The notes: generated from the letters alone by a model not told the origin. Shown: positions 32,951 through 41,927, counted from the first letter of the stretch. The stretch is 54,647 nucleotides of DNA from Thioalkalivibrio sp. ALJ24 (GCF_000377785.1 NZ_KB898730.1:1-54647), one strand, 5' to 3'. Numbers and translations: made by a program.

Positions 32951-33651
32951 TGGAATTCTCGATCTACCGCTTCAATCCGGAGACCGACACGCTGCCGAAG
33001 ATGCAGCCCTTCACCCTGCCCGACGACCAGGTGGAGCCGGGGATGATGCTGCTGGATGCCCTGCTGCTGCTGAAGGAGCAGGATGATTCGCTGGGTTTCC
33101 GGCGTTCCTGCCAGCACGGGGTCTGCGGTTCGGACGGCATGAACATCAACGGCACCAACGGGCTGGCCTGCGTGACCCCGCTGGAGGAGCTGGACACCCC
33201 GGTGACCCTGCGTCCGTTCCCGGGGATGCCGGTGGTCCGCGACCTGATCGTGGACATGACCAATTTCTGGGACCAGTACCGTGCCGCCGAGCCCTGGCTG
33301 GTGAACGACAGCCCCGAGCCCGAGGTGGAGCGCAAGCAGGACCCGGCCGACCGCGACGAGCTGGACGGGCTGTACGAGTGCATCCTGTGCGGCTGCTGTT
33401 CGGCGGCCTGCCCGTCGTACTGGTGGAACCCGGACAAGTTCCTAGGCCCCGCCGCGCTGCTGCAGGCGGCGCGCTTCATCAAGGACACCCGCGACGAGGC
33501 CACCGAGCACCGGCTGGACCGGCTGGACGATGCCTGGAAGCTGTACCGCTGCCACACCATCATGAACTGCACGCAGGTGTGCCCGAAGGGCCTCAACCCG
33601 GCGAAGGCGATCAGCGACATTCGCCGCACCATGCTCAAGCGTTCGCTGTGA
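32950..33651 (+). CDS. sdhB: Succinate dehydrogenase iron-sulfur subunit
   Basis: 233 residues. The N-terminal [2Fe-2S] domain has RRSCQHGVCGSDGMNING and GLACVTPL (about residues 52-80). The C-terminal domain has CILCGCCSAACP (about 144-155) and CHTIMNC plus CTQVCPKGLNP (about 201-217), supplying the [4Fe-4S] and [3Fe-4S] ligands. It carries electrons from FAD to the quinone site. One base of overlap with sdhA and GTGA overlap with sdhE show tight coupling. Confidence 0.96.
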   Translation: MEFSIYRFNPETDTLPKMQPFTLPDDQVEPGMMLLDALLLLKEQDDSLGFRRSCQHGVCGSDGMNINGTNGLACVTPLEELDTPVTLRPFPGMPVVRDLIVDMTNFWDQYRAAEPWLVNDSPEPEVERKQDPADRDELDGLYECILCGCCSAACPSYWWNPDKFLGPAALLQAARFIKDTRDEATEHRLDRLDDAWKLYRCHTIMNCTQVCPKGLNPAKAISDIRRTMLKRSL

Positions 33652-33905
33652 CGGAACCCGACAGCCGCATTCGCTGGCGCTGCCGTCGGGGCATGCTGGA
33701 GAACGACTGGCTGCTCGGGCAGTTCCTCGCGCACGGATATGCGCAACTGGACCAGGAGGGTCGTGATGCCTTTGATCGGCTGCTGGATTATCCGGACAAC
33801 GTCCTGTTCGCGGTGGTCATGGGTCGCCAGACAACCGCGGATGCCGGGATAGCCCGGCTTGTGCCGCTCATCCGCGCCGCCGCTGCGGCTGCGCCTGCAC
33901 CCTGA
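33648..33905 (+). CDS. sdhE: FAD assembly factor SdhE
   Basis: 85 residues starting with GTG inside the sdhB stop. The family motif R-G-x-x-E is present as RRGMLENDWLLGQFLAHG (about residues 13-30), followed by FDRLLDYPDNVLFAVVMGRQ. SdhE promotes covalent attachment of FAD to SdhA (and to fumarate reductase). The C-terminal tail is Ala-rich and longer than usual. Its end overlaps the next ORF by 47 bases, as sdhE and ygfX often do. Confidence 0.92.
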   Translation: MTEPDSRIRWRCRRGMLENDWLLGQFLAHGYAQLDQEGRDAFDRLLDYPDNVLFAVVMGRQTTADAGIARLVPLIRAAAAAAPAP

Positions 33906-34824
33906 TCCACGGCTCGAACGGGCGATCGCGGCCGGGCAGTACCTGCTGGGCGGGGCCGTGCTGGCGTATGCGCTGATCCATGCCGAGTGGTGGACCGGGC
34001 CGTTGGTGTTGCTGCTGATCGCCATCGCGCTCGGTTGGGGCCGTTACCGGCCGCAACCGCGCTTCGACTGGCTGGGCTGCACCGCACACGGGCGCTGGTG
34101 GCTGGCTACCGCCGACGGACTGCGCCAGGAACGCATCCACGATATCGAGATCCTGCCGGACACCCGGGTGTTCGCGTGCCGGGTGCTGCTGCGCTGCCGT
34201 CCTGCGGCTGGCGGGCGGCCGCTGACCCTATGGCTGTACCCGGGGCGGATGGATGCGGAAGACCTGCGGCGTCTGCGCATGCGGCTGCGCTGGCCCGCGC
34301 CGGGTCCGGCGGAATCCGGGGAGCCGGTGAGGCCTCGCGACGTGATCGCGCGCGGCGTTGCTATACTTGGCGCACTGCGAGCAAGCGGAGGCCGGATCAT
34401 GGCGGGAGACCCAACGCGTCCCGACAACGCACAGGTCATGGTGGACGTGTCGCACCTGCTGAGCGACGACCCCGATCACGTCTACAGCGAGGAGGAACTG
34501 GACGCGATCGAGGAGCTCGACCCCGAGCTGGCGCTGCGGCTCGACCGGGCCCAGACCCACGCGGAGCGGGAACAGGCCGACGTGCCGGCCGACGGCCCGA
34601 TCGACGAGGACGCGGTGCGCGCGGCCATCGAGGAGGCGCGGCGCATCCTGATGCAGGACGGCGGCGATATCGAGTTCGTCGAACTGGACGGGCGCACGGT
34701 GCGCGTGCGTCTGAAGGGCGCCTGCGTTGGCTGCCCGCGTTCCACCCTGGACCTGAAGAACGTGGTCGAACGCCTGGTGCGCTCGCGCGCCCCGGGCGTG
34801 GCGTCGGTCGCCAACACCTTCTGA
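33859..34824 (+). CDS. YgfX (CptA)-like membrane region continuing in frame into a NifU C-terminal domain
   Basis: One 321-residue frame. Residues 1-145 look like YgfX: two hydrophobic segments (LLGGAVLAYALIHAEWW, VLLLIAIALGWG), a WWLATADG-type strand and the terminal LRRLRMRLRW. Residues 146-180 are a linker. Residues 181-321 are acidic and end in a NifU C-terminal domain with C-V-G-C. YgfX normally stops after about 140 residues and lies next to sdhE, as here. No stop codon occurs between the two parts. Either this is a true fusion, or the frame is open by chance and the NifU-like protein is made separately from ATG 34399. The start (TTG 33859) overlaps sdhE and is uncertain. Confidence 0.6.
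   Translation: MCRSSAPPLRLRLHPDPRLERAIAAGQYLLGGAVLAYALIHAEWWTGPLVLLLIAIALGWGRYRPQPRFDWLGCTAHGRWWLATADGLRQERIHDIEILPDTRVFACRVLLRCRPAAGGRPLTLWLYPGRMDAEDLRRLRMRLRWPAPGPAESGEPVRPRDVIARGVAILGALRASGGRIMAGDPTRPDNAQVMVDVSHLLSDDPDHVYSEEELDAIEELDPELALRLDRAQTHAEREQADVPADGPIDEDAVRAAIEEARRILMQDGGDIEFVELDGRTVRVRLKGACVGCPRSTLDLKNVVERLVRSRAPGVASVANTF
34362..34367 (+). promoter_or_regulatory. Candidate internal -10 element (TATACT)
   Basis: TATACT lies 32 bases before ATG 34399 inside the linker of the YgfX-NifU frame. It resembles the -10 candidates before prfB and the gene at 19625. No clear -35 is present. Confidence 0.35.
34399..34824 (+). CDS. NifU C-terminal-domain protein (probable separate product)
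   Basis: 141 residues if initiated at ATG 34399 (MAGDPTRPDN). An acidic N-terminal half (SEEELDAIEELDPELALRLD) is followed by the NifU-C fold: RRILMQDGGDIEFVELDG (about residue 81), RVRLKGACVGCPRSTLDLKN (about residue 102, with the cluster-binding CxxC) and VERLVRSRAPGVASV. Such domains carry or transfer Fe-S clusters, fitting a position after the succinate dehydrogenase operon. A TATACT at 34362-34367 could drive it independently. It is in frame with the YgfX-like region upstream, so a longer fused product cannot be excluded. Confidence 0.75.
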   Translation: MAGDPTRPDNAQVMVDVSHLLSDDPDHVYSEEELDAIEELDPELALRLDRAQTHAEREQADVPADGPIDEDAVRAAIEEARRILMQDGGDIEFVELDGRTVRVRLKGACVGCPRSTLDLKNVVERLVRSRAPGVASVANTF

Positions 34825-34830
34825 AGACCG

Positions 34831-36906
34831 TCAGCGGTCGCCGGCTGCGGCGGATGCAGCTGCAGCGGGCGCAGCGCCCGTGCCGGTATCCGGGCGGCGC
34901 GGGATGCGCGCAACGGCGGCTTTCAGCGCCTGGCGGTGGTGGCGCCGGCCGGTCTCGTCCAGCGGCGCGAAGCGCAGGGCGTTGTAGTGCCGGGCAAAGT
35001 CCTCCAGGGCCTCCTGGTCCTGCGGCCGTGCCGCGGCCACGCGCCGTACCCAGGCATCCACGCTCTCGTGCGCAGCATGCGCCAGGCCCGCGCGACGCAG
35101 GCGGCGCGACAGGCGCAGCAGGGCGCGCTGTGCCGGATCGCGGCGTTCGCGGCCGCGCAGCAGCATCCACAGCGCGACCCCGGCGGCCAGGGTGCCGAAG
35201 CTGACCCCCAGCGCGATCAGCACGCTGCGCCAGTCCCGCGGATCGAGGCCGAAGCGCTCGAACAGCTCCCGCTGGCGTTCCGGGGTAAAGGCCAGCACCC
35301 AGGTCTCCCAGCGGAACCCGATGAATTCCCGCCAGTCCTGCAGTTCGAAGCGTAACTGCTGCAGCCAGGGCAGCCCTTCGCGGTCGAGAAACGCCGGGCG
35401 TTGTTCGCCCTCCGAGGGCGACAGGCCCTGCAGGCCCTGTTCGATGCGTTCCGGAGCGATCGCGCCGGTTGGGTCGACCCGCATCCAGCCATGACCCTCG
35501 ATCCAGACCTCGTTCCAGGCGTGCGCATCGGCGTTGCGCAGACGCAGGTAGTCGCCGCGGTCGCGCCATTCGCCGCCGAGATACCCCACCACCACGCGGG
35601 CGGGGATGCCCGCCGCGCGCATCAGCACCGCGAAGGCCGAGGCGTAGTGCTCGCAGTACCCGGCATGGGTCTCGAACAGGAAGGCATCGGTGGGGTCACC
35701 GTCGGGAACCGGTGGCTGCAGGGTGTAGCGATAGGGCTCGCCGGAGAAGCGCGTCAGCGCGGCTTCGACGATGGCGCGCGGATCGTCGTGGGAGGCCGCC
35801 CAGAGCTGTGCCTGGGTACGTGCCTCTGGCGCGGTGTCCGGGGGCAGCGCCAGCGCACGCTCGCGGGTCTCGGAATCCAGTTCCGGGGTGTTTTCCTCGC
35901 TGCCCGGATGGGCCGACAGATCCGCCGCGGCGGAGTACTGGATGCGCGAGGTCACACGCTCTTCGCGAATCACCTGATGGTTGTCCCGCAGCACGGCGTC
36001 GTCGGGCAGTTCGGCCGGGTAATCCAGCACCGGCAGGTAGCGTGCCCGGGTCGGCTCGAGGGTCACGGTGTAGGCCACGGTGTCGCCGTCGGTCTCCGGC
36101 ACGTCGATGGCGGAACCGTCGCGGTCGGCCCGCCACTGGCGCCCGTCGAAATCCGTCATCACCATGCTGCGCCAGTACTGCTGGCGCGGCGGCGGGACGT
36201 CGCCGTCGAACTCGACCCGCGCGGAGACCGATTCGTCCTGCAGCAGTTCGGCGATGTCGCCGGGGTTCATCTCGTCGGACAGCCCGGTCCGCGCGGTGTC
36301 GTCCCGGTCCTCGCGATCGCCCCACAGCGGCCCTTCGATGCGCGGGAACACGATGAACAGGATGATCATGAACGGCAGGGCATGCACCAGCATGGCTCCG
36401 GCGCGGCGGGCGAGAAACTGCGGCGACAGCGGGCGGGCGGCGTGCAGCTGCACCAGGGCCGCCGTCAGCAGCAGCGCCCCCAGCAGCGACCACAGTCCGA
36501 TCCAGAAGGCCTGGTCGAAGAAATACGTGGTGACGATCACGAAATAGCCGAGGAACAGTGCGATGACTACGTCGCGCCGGTTGCGGGCCTCCAGCAGTTT
36601 CAGGGCGATCATCACCAGCAGCAGGGCGCTGCCGGCCTCCTGACCGAACAGCGTGCCGTAGTGCCCCAGAGTCAGAGCACCCGCTCCAACGGCCAGCACG
36701 CTCATCACCCACAGCGAGGGCGCGCGCGTCCCGCGCCAGTGCACCCAGGCGCGCAGCAGCACTGCCAGCGCCATCAGCAGCGTGACCCAGGCGGGCTGGT
36801 ACCAGGCATGCGGCAGCGCGGCCACCGGCAGCGCGATCAGCGCGATGCCCAGCCCGCGCAGTTCGCCGGGCGGCGGCGCGGGGCGGGTGAGCCAGCCGTC
36901 CGTCAC
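34831..36906 (-). CDS. TgpA-like membrane transglutaminase (DUF3488 plus transglutaminase core)
   Basis: 691 residues. About six N-terminal helices form the DUF3488 membrane domain (LGIALIALPVAALPHAWYQP, TYFFDQAFWIGLWSLLGALL). A periplasmic transglutaminase-like domain follows, with catalytic Cys in THAGYCEHYASAFAVLMRAAGIPARVV-type sequence (about residue 420), His in NADAHAWNEVWIEGHGW (about 460) and Asp in RVDPTGAIAP. A further helix near residue 565 and a DUF4129-like basic tail end the protein. TgpA of Pseudomonas aeruginosa is essential and thought to act on the cell envelope. It is the third gene of the MoxR-DUF58-TgpA unit and overlaps DUF58 by four bases (GTGA). Confidence 0.92.
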   Translation of the reverse strand: MTDGWLTRPAPPPGELRGLGIALIALPVAALPHAWYQPAWVTLLMALAVLLRAWVHWRGTRAPSLWVMSVLAVGAGALTLGHYGTLFGQEAGSALLLVMIALKLLEARNRRDVVIALFLGYFVIVTTYFFDQAFWIGLWSLLGALLLTAALVQLHAARPLSPQFLARRAGAMLVHALPFMIILFIVFPRIEGPLWGDREDRDDTARTGLSDEMNPGDIAELLQDESVSARVEFDGDVPPPRQQYWRSMVMTDFDGRQWRADRDGSAIDVPETDGDTVAYTVTLEPTRARYLPVLDYPAELPDDAVLRDNHQVIREERVTSRIQYSAAADLSAHPGSEENTPELDSETRERALALPPDTAPEARTQAQLWAASHDDPRAIVEAALTRFSGEPYRYTLQPPVPDGDPTDAFLFETHAGYCEHYASAFAVLMRAAGIPARVVVGYLGGEWRDRGDYLRLRNADAHAWNEVWIEGHGWMRVDPTGAIAPERIEQGLQGLSPSEGEQRPAFLDREGLPWLQQLRFELQDWREFIGFRWETWVLAFTPERQRELFERFGLDPRDWRSVLIALGVSFGTLAAGVALWMLLRGRERRDPAQRALLRLSRRLRRAGLAHAAHESVDAWVRRVAAARPQDQEALEDFARHYNALRFAPLDETGRRHHRQALKAAVARIPRRPDTGTGAAPAAAASAAAGDR

Positions 36907-37928
36907 GCCGTGACCTCCGACGGCAGCGGTACCGGTTGCGTGCGGAAGCGGGCCAGCGTCTGCAGGCAGTGATCGCGGTGTTCCGGCCCCTGAGCCGGGT
37001 CGATGTGCCGGCCCGGCAGACGCAGGCCCCAGGTGCGTTCCTGCGCATGGGCCTCCAGGACCTGGTGGCAGAGCATCGACAGGCGGGTTTCGGTGTCGCC
37101 ATGGGGCAGGGCGTCGTAATCCAGCCAGACATCGTTCTGCACGCCGCCGGGGCTCTCGCGCACGTGCAGCTTGCCGCTGCGGGCGAAGGCCTTCCAGATG
37201 ATGCGCCCGGGCGGGTCGCCGGGCCGGTAGGGACGGATGTGGTCGGGTGGTTCCTCGGAACGTCCGCGGGCCCCGGTCTCCTGGTCCCCGTCGTCCTGGC
37301 CGCTGGCCGTGTGCCCCGGGTCCAGCGGTCGCGGGTAGACCAGGATCTCGGTGTCCAGATTGAGCCAGCTCCAGGCCTCCAGTACGCCCAGCGGGAAGCG
37401 GGTGTCCACGCGCTGGCGCGGCAGGTGGTAGACCCCGCGCGGCAGGGCCGGCAGCGGGATGCGCGCATCGGCGTGGCCGCCGGCCGGGATTGCTACGGGG
37501 GCACCGGCATGTCCGCCGATCCGCGCGTAGACCGCTTCGCGCGCACGACCGTCGGTTTCCGCAATGCGCAGCCGGGCCTCCCCCGGCGTCCCGGCGAACA
37601 TCGGGTCCACCGGCAACGGGCGTATCTCCAGTCCCAGCAGGTTGCGATGGGTGTACCAGATCGCGTTGTGGCCGATGCCGGCCAGCAGGAAGGTCAGCAG
37701 GAACGCCATGTTGTTGGCGTAATTGATCGACCCCAGCAGCATGATCAGGATGATGCCCAGCAGGGTGTAGCCGGCCCGGGTCGGCAGGATGTAGATGCGG
37801 TCGCGGCCGAGGCGTGCGTGATCGCCATCATGGGCGTGGCGGCGGTTGATCCAGCGGATCGCGTCGTCCCGCAGGCGCTGCCAGGCGCCGCGCAGGCGGT
37901 CGCGCCGGTTCAGCGACTGGGTACGCAT
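36903..37928 (-). CDS. DUF58-domain protein
   Basis: 341 residues. A basic N-terminus precedes two membrane helices (TRAGYTLLGIILIMLLGSIN, YANNMAFLLTFLLAGIG). A periplasm- or cytosol-exposed part contains the DUF58 signature DHIRPYRPGDPPGRIIWKAFARSGKLHVRE-like sequence (about residues 232-262) inside a von Willebrand A-like fold. DUF58 proteins are partners of MoxR ATPases and transglutaminases in a conserved three-gene cassette. The gene overlaps moxR by 19 bases and the transglutaminase gene by four. The ATG at 37928 is the first start consistent with the hydrophobic pattern. Confidence 0.9.
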   Translation of the reverse strand: MRTQSLNRRDRLRGAWQRLRDDAIRWINRRHAHDGDHARLGRDRIYILPTRAGYTLLGIILIMLLGSINYANNMAFLLTFLLAGIGHNAIWYTHRNLLGLEIRPLPVDPMFAGTPGEARLRIAETDGRAREAVYARIGGHAGAPVAIPAGGHADARIPLPALPRGVYHLPRQRVDTRFPLGVLEAWSWLNLDTEILVYPRPLDPGHTASGQDDGDQETGARGRSEEPPDHIRPYRPGDPPGRIIWKAFARSGKLHVRESPGGVQNDVWLDYDALPHGDTETRLSMLCHQVLEAHAQERTWGLRLPGRHIDPAQGPEHRDHCLQTLARFRTQPVPLPSEVTA

Positions 37929-38824
37929 TCCAGCAGGGCCTCCACGGTGCGGGCGGGATCCTGCGGGTCGCGCGCGCGGACGCGGTGGCCGGCCACCGCC
38001 GGCAGGATCCGGGCGATGTCGTCGGGGGTGATGTAGTCGCGGCCATCGAGAAACGCGTGCGCCCGCGCCGCGCGCAGCAGGCCCATGCCGGCGCGTGGCG
38101 ACAGGCCGTGGGCGAAGCGCGCGGTGTCGCGGCTGGCACTGATCAGTTCCTGGAGATAGTCGAGGACCTTGGGGTCGGCATGCACCGCGTCCACCGCGGC
38201 CTGCCACTCGGCCAGCTGTTCCGGGGTTGCCATCGTCTCCGGCGCCGGGTGCCCGGTGTCGCCGCGGCGTTCCAGCAGGTCGCGTTCGGCCCGCGGGTCG
38301 GGGTAACCCAGTTCGATGCGCATCAGGAAGCGGTCCATCTGCGATTCCGGCAGCGGGTGGGTGCCCACCTGTTCCTCGGGGTTCTGCGTGGCGATCACGA
38401 AGAACGGCTCCGGCAGGTCACGGGTCGCGCCTTCCACGCTGGCCTGGCGCTCCTCCATGGCCTCCAGCAGCGCGCTCTGGGTCTTCGGAGGGGCGCGGTT
38501 GACCTCGTCGGCCAGCAGTACCTGGGTGAAGATCGGCCCGGGGTGGAAACGGAACTCGCCGCTGCCCTGTTCGAACACGGACACCCCCAGTACGTCGCCG
38601 GGGAGCAGGTCGCTGGTGAACTGCACGCGCCGGTAGTCGAGGTTCATCGCCCGCGCCAGGGCATGCGCCAGCGTGGTCTTGCCGACCCCCGGCAGATCCT
38701 CGATCAGCAGGTGGCCGTTGGCCAGCAGGCAGGTCAGCGCCAGGCGGATCGCCCGCGGCTTGCCGAGTAGGATCCGGTTGAGGGCCTGTTCTACCCTTTG
38801 CAGGGCATCCGTTCCCGTTGTCAT
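37910..38824 (-). CDS. MoxR-family AAA+ ATPase
   Basis: 304 residues. Walker A is LIEDLPGVGKTTLAHALARA (about residue 40), with the adjacent MoxR motif FTSDLLPGDVLGVSVF. Walker B is VLLADEVNRAPPKTQSALLEAM (about residue 104), sensor 1 FFVIATQNPEEQVGTHPLPE (about 140), and sensor 2 region SPRAGMGLLRAARAHAFLDG (about 248). MoxR ATPases act as chaperones that mature or activate vWA-domain partners, here most likely the DUF58 protein encoded next. It is the first gene of the cassette and divergent from the Mla operon. The ATG at 38824 follows gagaac. Confidence 0.94.
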   Translation of the reverse strand: MTTGTDALQRVEQALNRILLGKPRAIRLALTCLLANGHLLIEDLPGVGKTTLAHALARAMNLDYRRVQFTSDLLPGDVLGVSVFEQGSGEFRFHPGPIFTQVLLADEVNRAPPKTQSALLEAMEERQASVEGATRDLPEPFFVIATQNPEEQVGTHPLPESQMDRFLMRIELGYPDPRAERDLLERRGDTGHPAPETMATPEQLAEWQAAVDAVHADPKVLDYLQELISASRDTARFAHGLSPRAGMGLLRAARAHAFLDGRDYITPDDIARILPAVAGHRVRARDPQDPARTVEALLECVPSR

Positions 38825-38949
38825 GGCGTTCTCGGGTTTCGTGTTGGGTCTGCAGAGTATGTGGCGGGCGGAAGGTTCCCGTTCATTTATGGAGTGTCCC
38901 CGCCCCGGTTGCACGGATACCATGGGCCGACATCCGCCGGAAATACGCC

Positions 38950-40101
38950 ATGAATCCAGCCGCAGGGGGGCAGCGCGCACCCTTCCAGCATGATGCCACA
39001 GACGGGGACCCACCCGGTCTGAGGTTGTCGGGCACCCTCGACATCGCCGCCGTGGAGCGGGCCTGGGGCCCGCTGCGTGAGCGTGTGCGCGCACTCGCGC
39101 GGGAGGCGGGTGACGGCGTCCTGCGGGTCGATGTTTCGGCACTGGAATTCTGTGACGGAGCGGGCGCGGCGCTGCTGCATGCCCTGCAGCGGGATGCCGC
39201 CGCCTGCGGGGTCTCGCTGGAACTCGACGGTGCCGGCCACATGATCGAGGAACAGCTGGTTCCCTACCGCGAGCTGGAGGAGGTGACCCCGGTGCGCGGT
39301 GACCGCCGGGCCGGCTGGCGCCACCGCACGGTGCAGGCGGTGGGGAAGGTGGGGCGCGCCGGCTGGGAACAGATGGCCTTCATCGGCGAGCTGGGGCGCG
39401 CTCTCATGCGGGCGTTGTGGCATCCGCGCCAGGTACGCTGGAGCGACACCCTGCGGGTGGCCGAGGCGGCCGGATTCCGGGCTCTTCCCATCGTGTCGCT
39501 GATCGCCTTCCTGATGGGGGTGATCCTCGCGTTCCAGTCGGCGATCGCGATGCGTCAGTTCGGCGGGGAGATCTTCGTGGCCAATCTGGTGGCGGTGTCG
39601 CTGTTCCGTGAGCTGGGCCCGCTGATGATGGCGATCCTGCTGGCGGGACGCTCGGGGGCGGCGTTCGCCGCCGAGATCGGCACCATGAAGGTCAACGAGG
39701 AGGTCAATGCGCTGCAGACCATGGCCCTGGATCCGGTGCGTTTCCTGGTGGTGCCCAAGGTCCTGGCCGGGATCCTGGTGGCCCCGCTGCTGGCACTGTA
39801 CGCGAACCTGATCGGGCTGCTGGGCGCGGGGCTGGTGCTGCAGGGATTCGGCATCCCGTGGGTGGCGTTCTTCAATCAGGTCACCGGGGCGGTGTCGCTG
39901 TCGGACCTGTTTTCGGGGCTGTTCAAGGCGGGGGTGTTCGGTCTGCTGGTGGCCAGCGTGGGCTGCCTGCGCGGTCTGCAGACCGGCAACGGGGCGGCCG
40001 CGGTTGGCAGCTCGACCACCAGTGCGGTGGTCACGGCGATCATCCTGATCGTGGTGTTCGACGGGCTGTTCGCGGTCCTTTTCTATCACTTGGGGGTCTG
40101 A
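38950..40101 (+). CDS. mlaE: Mla-type phospholipid ABC transporter permease with N-terminal STAS domain
   Basis: 383 residues. The N-terminal 110 residues form a STAS-like domain (LRLSGTLDIAAVERAWGPLR, then VDVSALEFCDGAGAALLHAL), the role played by separate MlaB in E. coli. The rest is the MlaE permease: LPIVSLIAFLMGVILAFQSA, FGGEIFVANLVAVSLFRELG, AAEIGTMKVNEEVNALQTMA and several hydrophobic helices. It works with MlaF and MlaD to move phospholipids between inner and outer membranes and preserve outer-membrane asymmetry. The ATG at 38950 lies 125 bases from the divergent moxR gene. The operon lacks mlaC and a separate mlaB. Confidence 0.9.
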   Translation: MNPAAGGQRAPFQHDATDGDPPGLRLSGTLDIAAVERAWGPLRERVRALAREAGDGVLRVDVSALEFCDGAGAALLHALQRDAAACGVSLELDGAGHMIEEQLVPYRELEEVTPVRGDRRAGWRHRTVQAVGKVGRAGWEQMAFIGELGRALMRALWHPRQVRWSDTLRVAEAAGFRALPIVSLIAFLMGVILAFQSAIAMRQFGGEIFVANLVAVSLFRELGPLMMAILLAGRSGAAFAAEIGTMKVNEEVNALQTMALDPVRFLVVPKVLAGILVAPLLALYANLIGLLGAGLVLQGFGIPWVAFFNQVTGAVSLSDLFSGLFKAGVFGLLVASVGCLRGLQTGNGAAAVGSSTTSAVVTAIILIVVFDGLFAVLFYHLGV

Positions 40102-40104
40102 CCG

Positions 40105-40899
40105 ATGACGGCTGCGGAGGCGGAACCGGTGATCCGGGTCGAGGGCCTGACCATGGGCTTCGATGATTTCGTGCTGATGCGCGATCTGAACTTCGAGGTC
40201 CGGCGCGGCGAGATCTTCGTGATCCTGGGTGGCTCGGGCAGCGGCAAGAGTACGCTGCTCAAGCACATGATCGGCCTGTATGCGCCGCAGGCCGGGCGGA
40301 TCTGGATCGGCGGCGAGGACATCGCTCACGCCGACGGGGCCCGCCTGGAGACGATGCTGCGGGGCATGGGGGTGATGTATCAGATGGGCGCGCTGTTCGG
40401 CTCGATGACCCTGCTGGAGAACGTGCGCCTGCCGCTGGAGGAGCACACCTCGCTGCCGCGCGCGGCGATGGACGCGGTGGCCCGCGCAAGGCTGCAGCTG
40501 GTCGGCCTGGGGGCGTTCGCCGATTTCGTGCCCTCGGAGATCTCGGGCGGCATGCAGAAGCGCGCGGCCATTGCCCGGGCGATGGCCCTGGACCCGTCGG
40601 TGCTGTTCCTGGACGAGCCCTCGGCGGGTCTCGACCCGATCACCTCGCGCGAGCTGGATCGGCTGATCCTGCGGCTGGCCCGCAGCCTGGGCATGACCAT
40701 CGTGATCGTCAGCCATGAGCTGGCCAGTATCTTCGCCATCGCCGACCGGGTGATCATGCTCGACAAGGAGAGCCGCGGTATCGTGGCGGACGGCGATCCA
40801 CGGCGTCTGCGCGAGGAGTCCGCGCATCCCTGGGTACGGCGCTTTCTCGGCGGCGAGACCGGGGGAGCCGAAGTGGATAATCAAGAGGTGTCCGCATGA
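40105..40899 (+). CDS. mlaF: Mla-type ABC transporter ATP-binding subunit
   Basis: 264 residues. Walker A is GGSGSGKSTLLKHMIG (about residue 42), the Q-loop lies around VMYQMGALFGSMTLLENV, the signature is PSEISGGMQKRAAIARAMAL (I-S-G-G-M, typical of MlaF, about residue 145), and Walker B is VLFLDEPSAGLDPI. The H-loop is IVSHEL. It hydrolyses ATP to power the lipid transporter formed with MlaE and MlaD. Three bases separate it from mlaE and it overlaps mlaD by four bases. Normal length and motifs. Confidence 0.93.
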   Translation: MTAAEAEPVIRVEGLTMGFDDFVLMRDLNFEVRRGEIFVILGGSGSGKSTLLKHMIGLYAPQAGRIWIGGEDIAHADGARLETMLRGMGVMYQMGALFGSMTLLENVRLPLEEHTSLPRAAMDAVARARLQLVGLGAFADFVPSEISGGMQKRAAIARAMALDPSVLFLDEPSAGLDPITSRELDRLILRLARSLGMTIVIVSHELASIFAIADRVIMLDKESRGIVADGDPRRLREESAHPWVRRFLGGETGGAEVDNQEVSA

Positions 40900-41927
40900 G
40901 TTCCCTGCAGCATTTCCGCCTGGGCCTGTTCATTCTGGGCGGGCTGGCCTCGCTGGTGATCATCCTGCTGATCGCGACGGCGGGCACTTTCTTCCGGCCG
41001 TCGATGATGATCGAGACCTACATGGATTCTTCGGTGCAGGGTCTCGAAGTGGGTGCGCCGGTGAAGTTCCGCGGGGTGCAGATTGGCGAGATCACCCAGC
41101 TGGGGTTCACCTCGGTGGAGTACGAGCAGGACGTGCCGCCGGCCGAGCGCAAGCGCTACGTGCTGGTGCGGGCCCGGCTGTGGCCCGACCGCTTCGCCAC
41201 CACGCCGCAGGAGGCCCTGTTCGAGGACGACGTGCTGGAACAGCTGGTGGACGCCGGGCTGCGGGTGCGCATGGCGGCCCAGGGGATCACCGGGATGAAC
41301 TATCTGGAGGCGGATTTCAGCGATCCGGAGGAACACCCGCCGCTGGACCACCCCTGGGACCCCGAGTACACCTACCTCCCGTCGGCCCCCAGCATTGCCA
41401 TGCAGTTCATTGAATATGCCGAGAACCTGCTGGAGCGCATCGACGAGATCGACATCGAGGGCGTGATCGGGAATCTCAACAGCCTGCTGGTCAATCTCGA
41501 CGAGACCGTGTCGAGCATTGACGTGGAGGGCATTGCCGGGCGAACGGACGACCTGATTGGCGAGCTGGAGACCACGGCGACCAGCGCCGAGCGCATCATG
41601 GAGTCCGTCGAGAATCTCCTGGACCATCCGGATACGCAGGCCCTGCCGGGCGAGACCCTCGAGACCATGCGTCAGCTGCGGCGCACCGCGGAGCAGGCCG
41701 AGATCGGCGAGCTGGTGGAGAAGATCGAGGGGATGGTGGATCGGCTGGATCGCGGCGTCGAGGTGAACGAGGCCAAACTCACCGAGACCCTGGAAGAACT
41801 CCAGAACACCACGCGCAGCCTGCGCAGCCTGTCGGATGACGTGCGCCGCAACCCGGCGGGGACGCTGTTCGGCGCACCGCCGCCGCGCAGTACCATGGAT
41901 CGAGACAACCGGGACGAGGAACGCTGA
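40896..41927 (+). CDS. mlaD: MlaD-like MCE-domain periplasmic lipid-binding subunit
   Basis: 343 residues. One N-terminal membrane helix (LGLFILGGLASLVIILLIATA) is followed by the MCE domain (MIETYMDSSVQGLEVGAPVKFRGV-type, about residues 40-62, then IGEITQLGF). A long helical and coiled-coil C-terminal part follows (IDVEGIAGRTDDLIGELETT, RQLRRTAEQAEIGELVEKI). It is longer than E. coli MlaD (about 180) and more like the PqiB/YebT-type single-MCE proteins with an extended needle. It forms a ring that shuttles lipids. It overlaps both neighbours. Confidence 0.9.
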   Translation: MSSLQHFRLGLFILGGLASLVIILLIATAGTFFRPSMMIETYMDSSVQGLEVGAPVKFRGVQIGEITQLGFTSVEYEQDVPPAERKRYVLVRARLWPDRFATTPQEALFEDDVLEQLVDAGLRVRMAAQGITGMNYLEADFSDPEEHPPLDHPWDPEYTYLPSAPSIAMQFIEYAENLLERIDEIDIEGVIGNLNSLLVNLDETVSSIDVEGIAGRTDDLIGELETTATSAERIMESVENLLDHPDTQALPGETLETMRQLRRTAEQAEIGELVEKIEGMVDRLDRGVEVNEAKLTETLEELQNTTRSLRSLSDDVRRNPAGTLFGAPPPRSTMDRDNRDEER

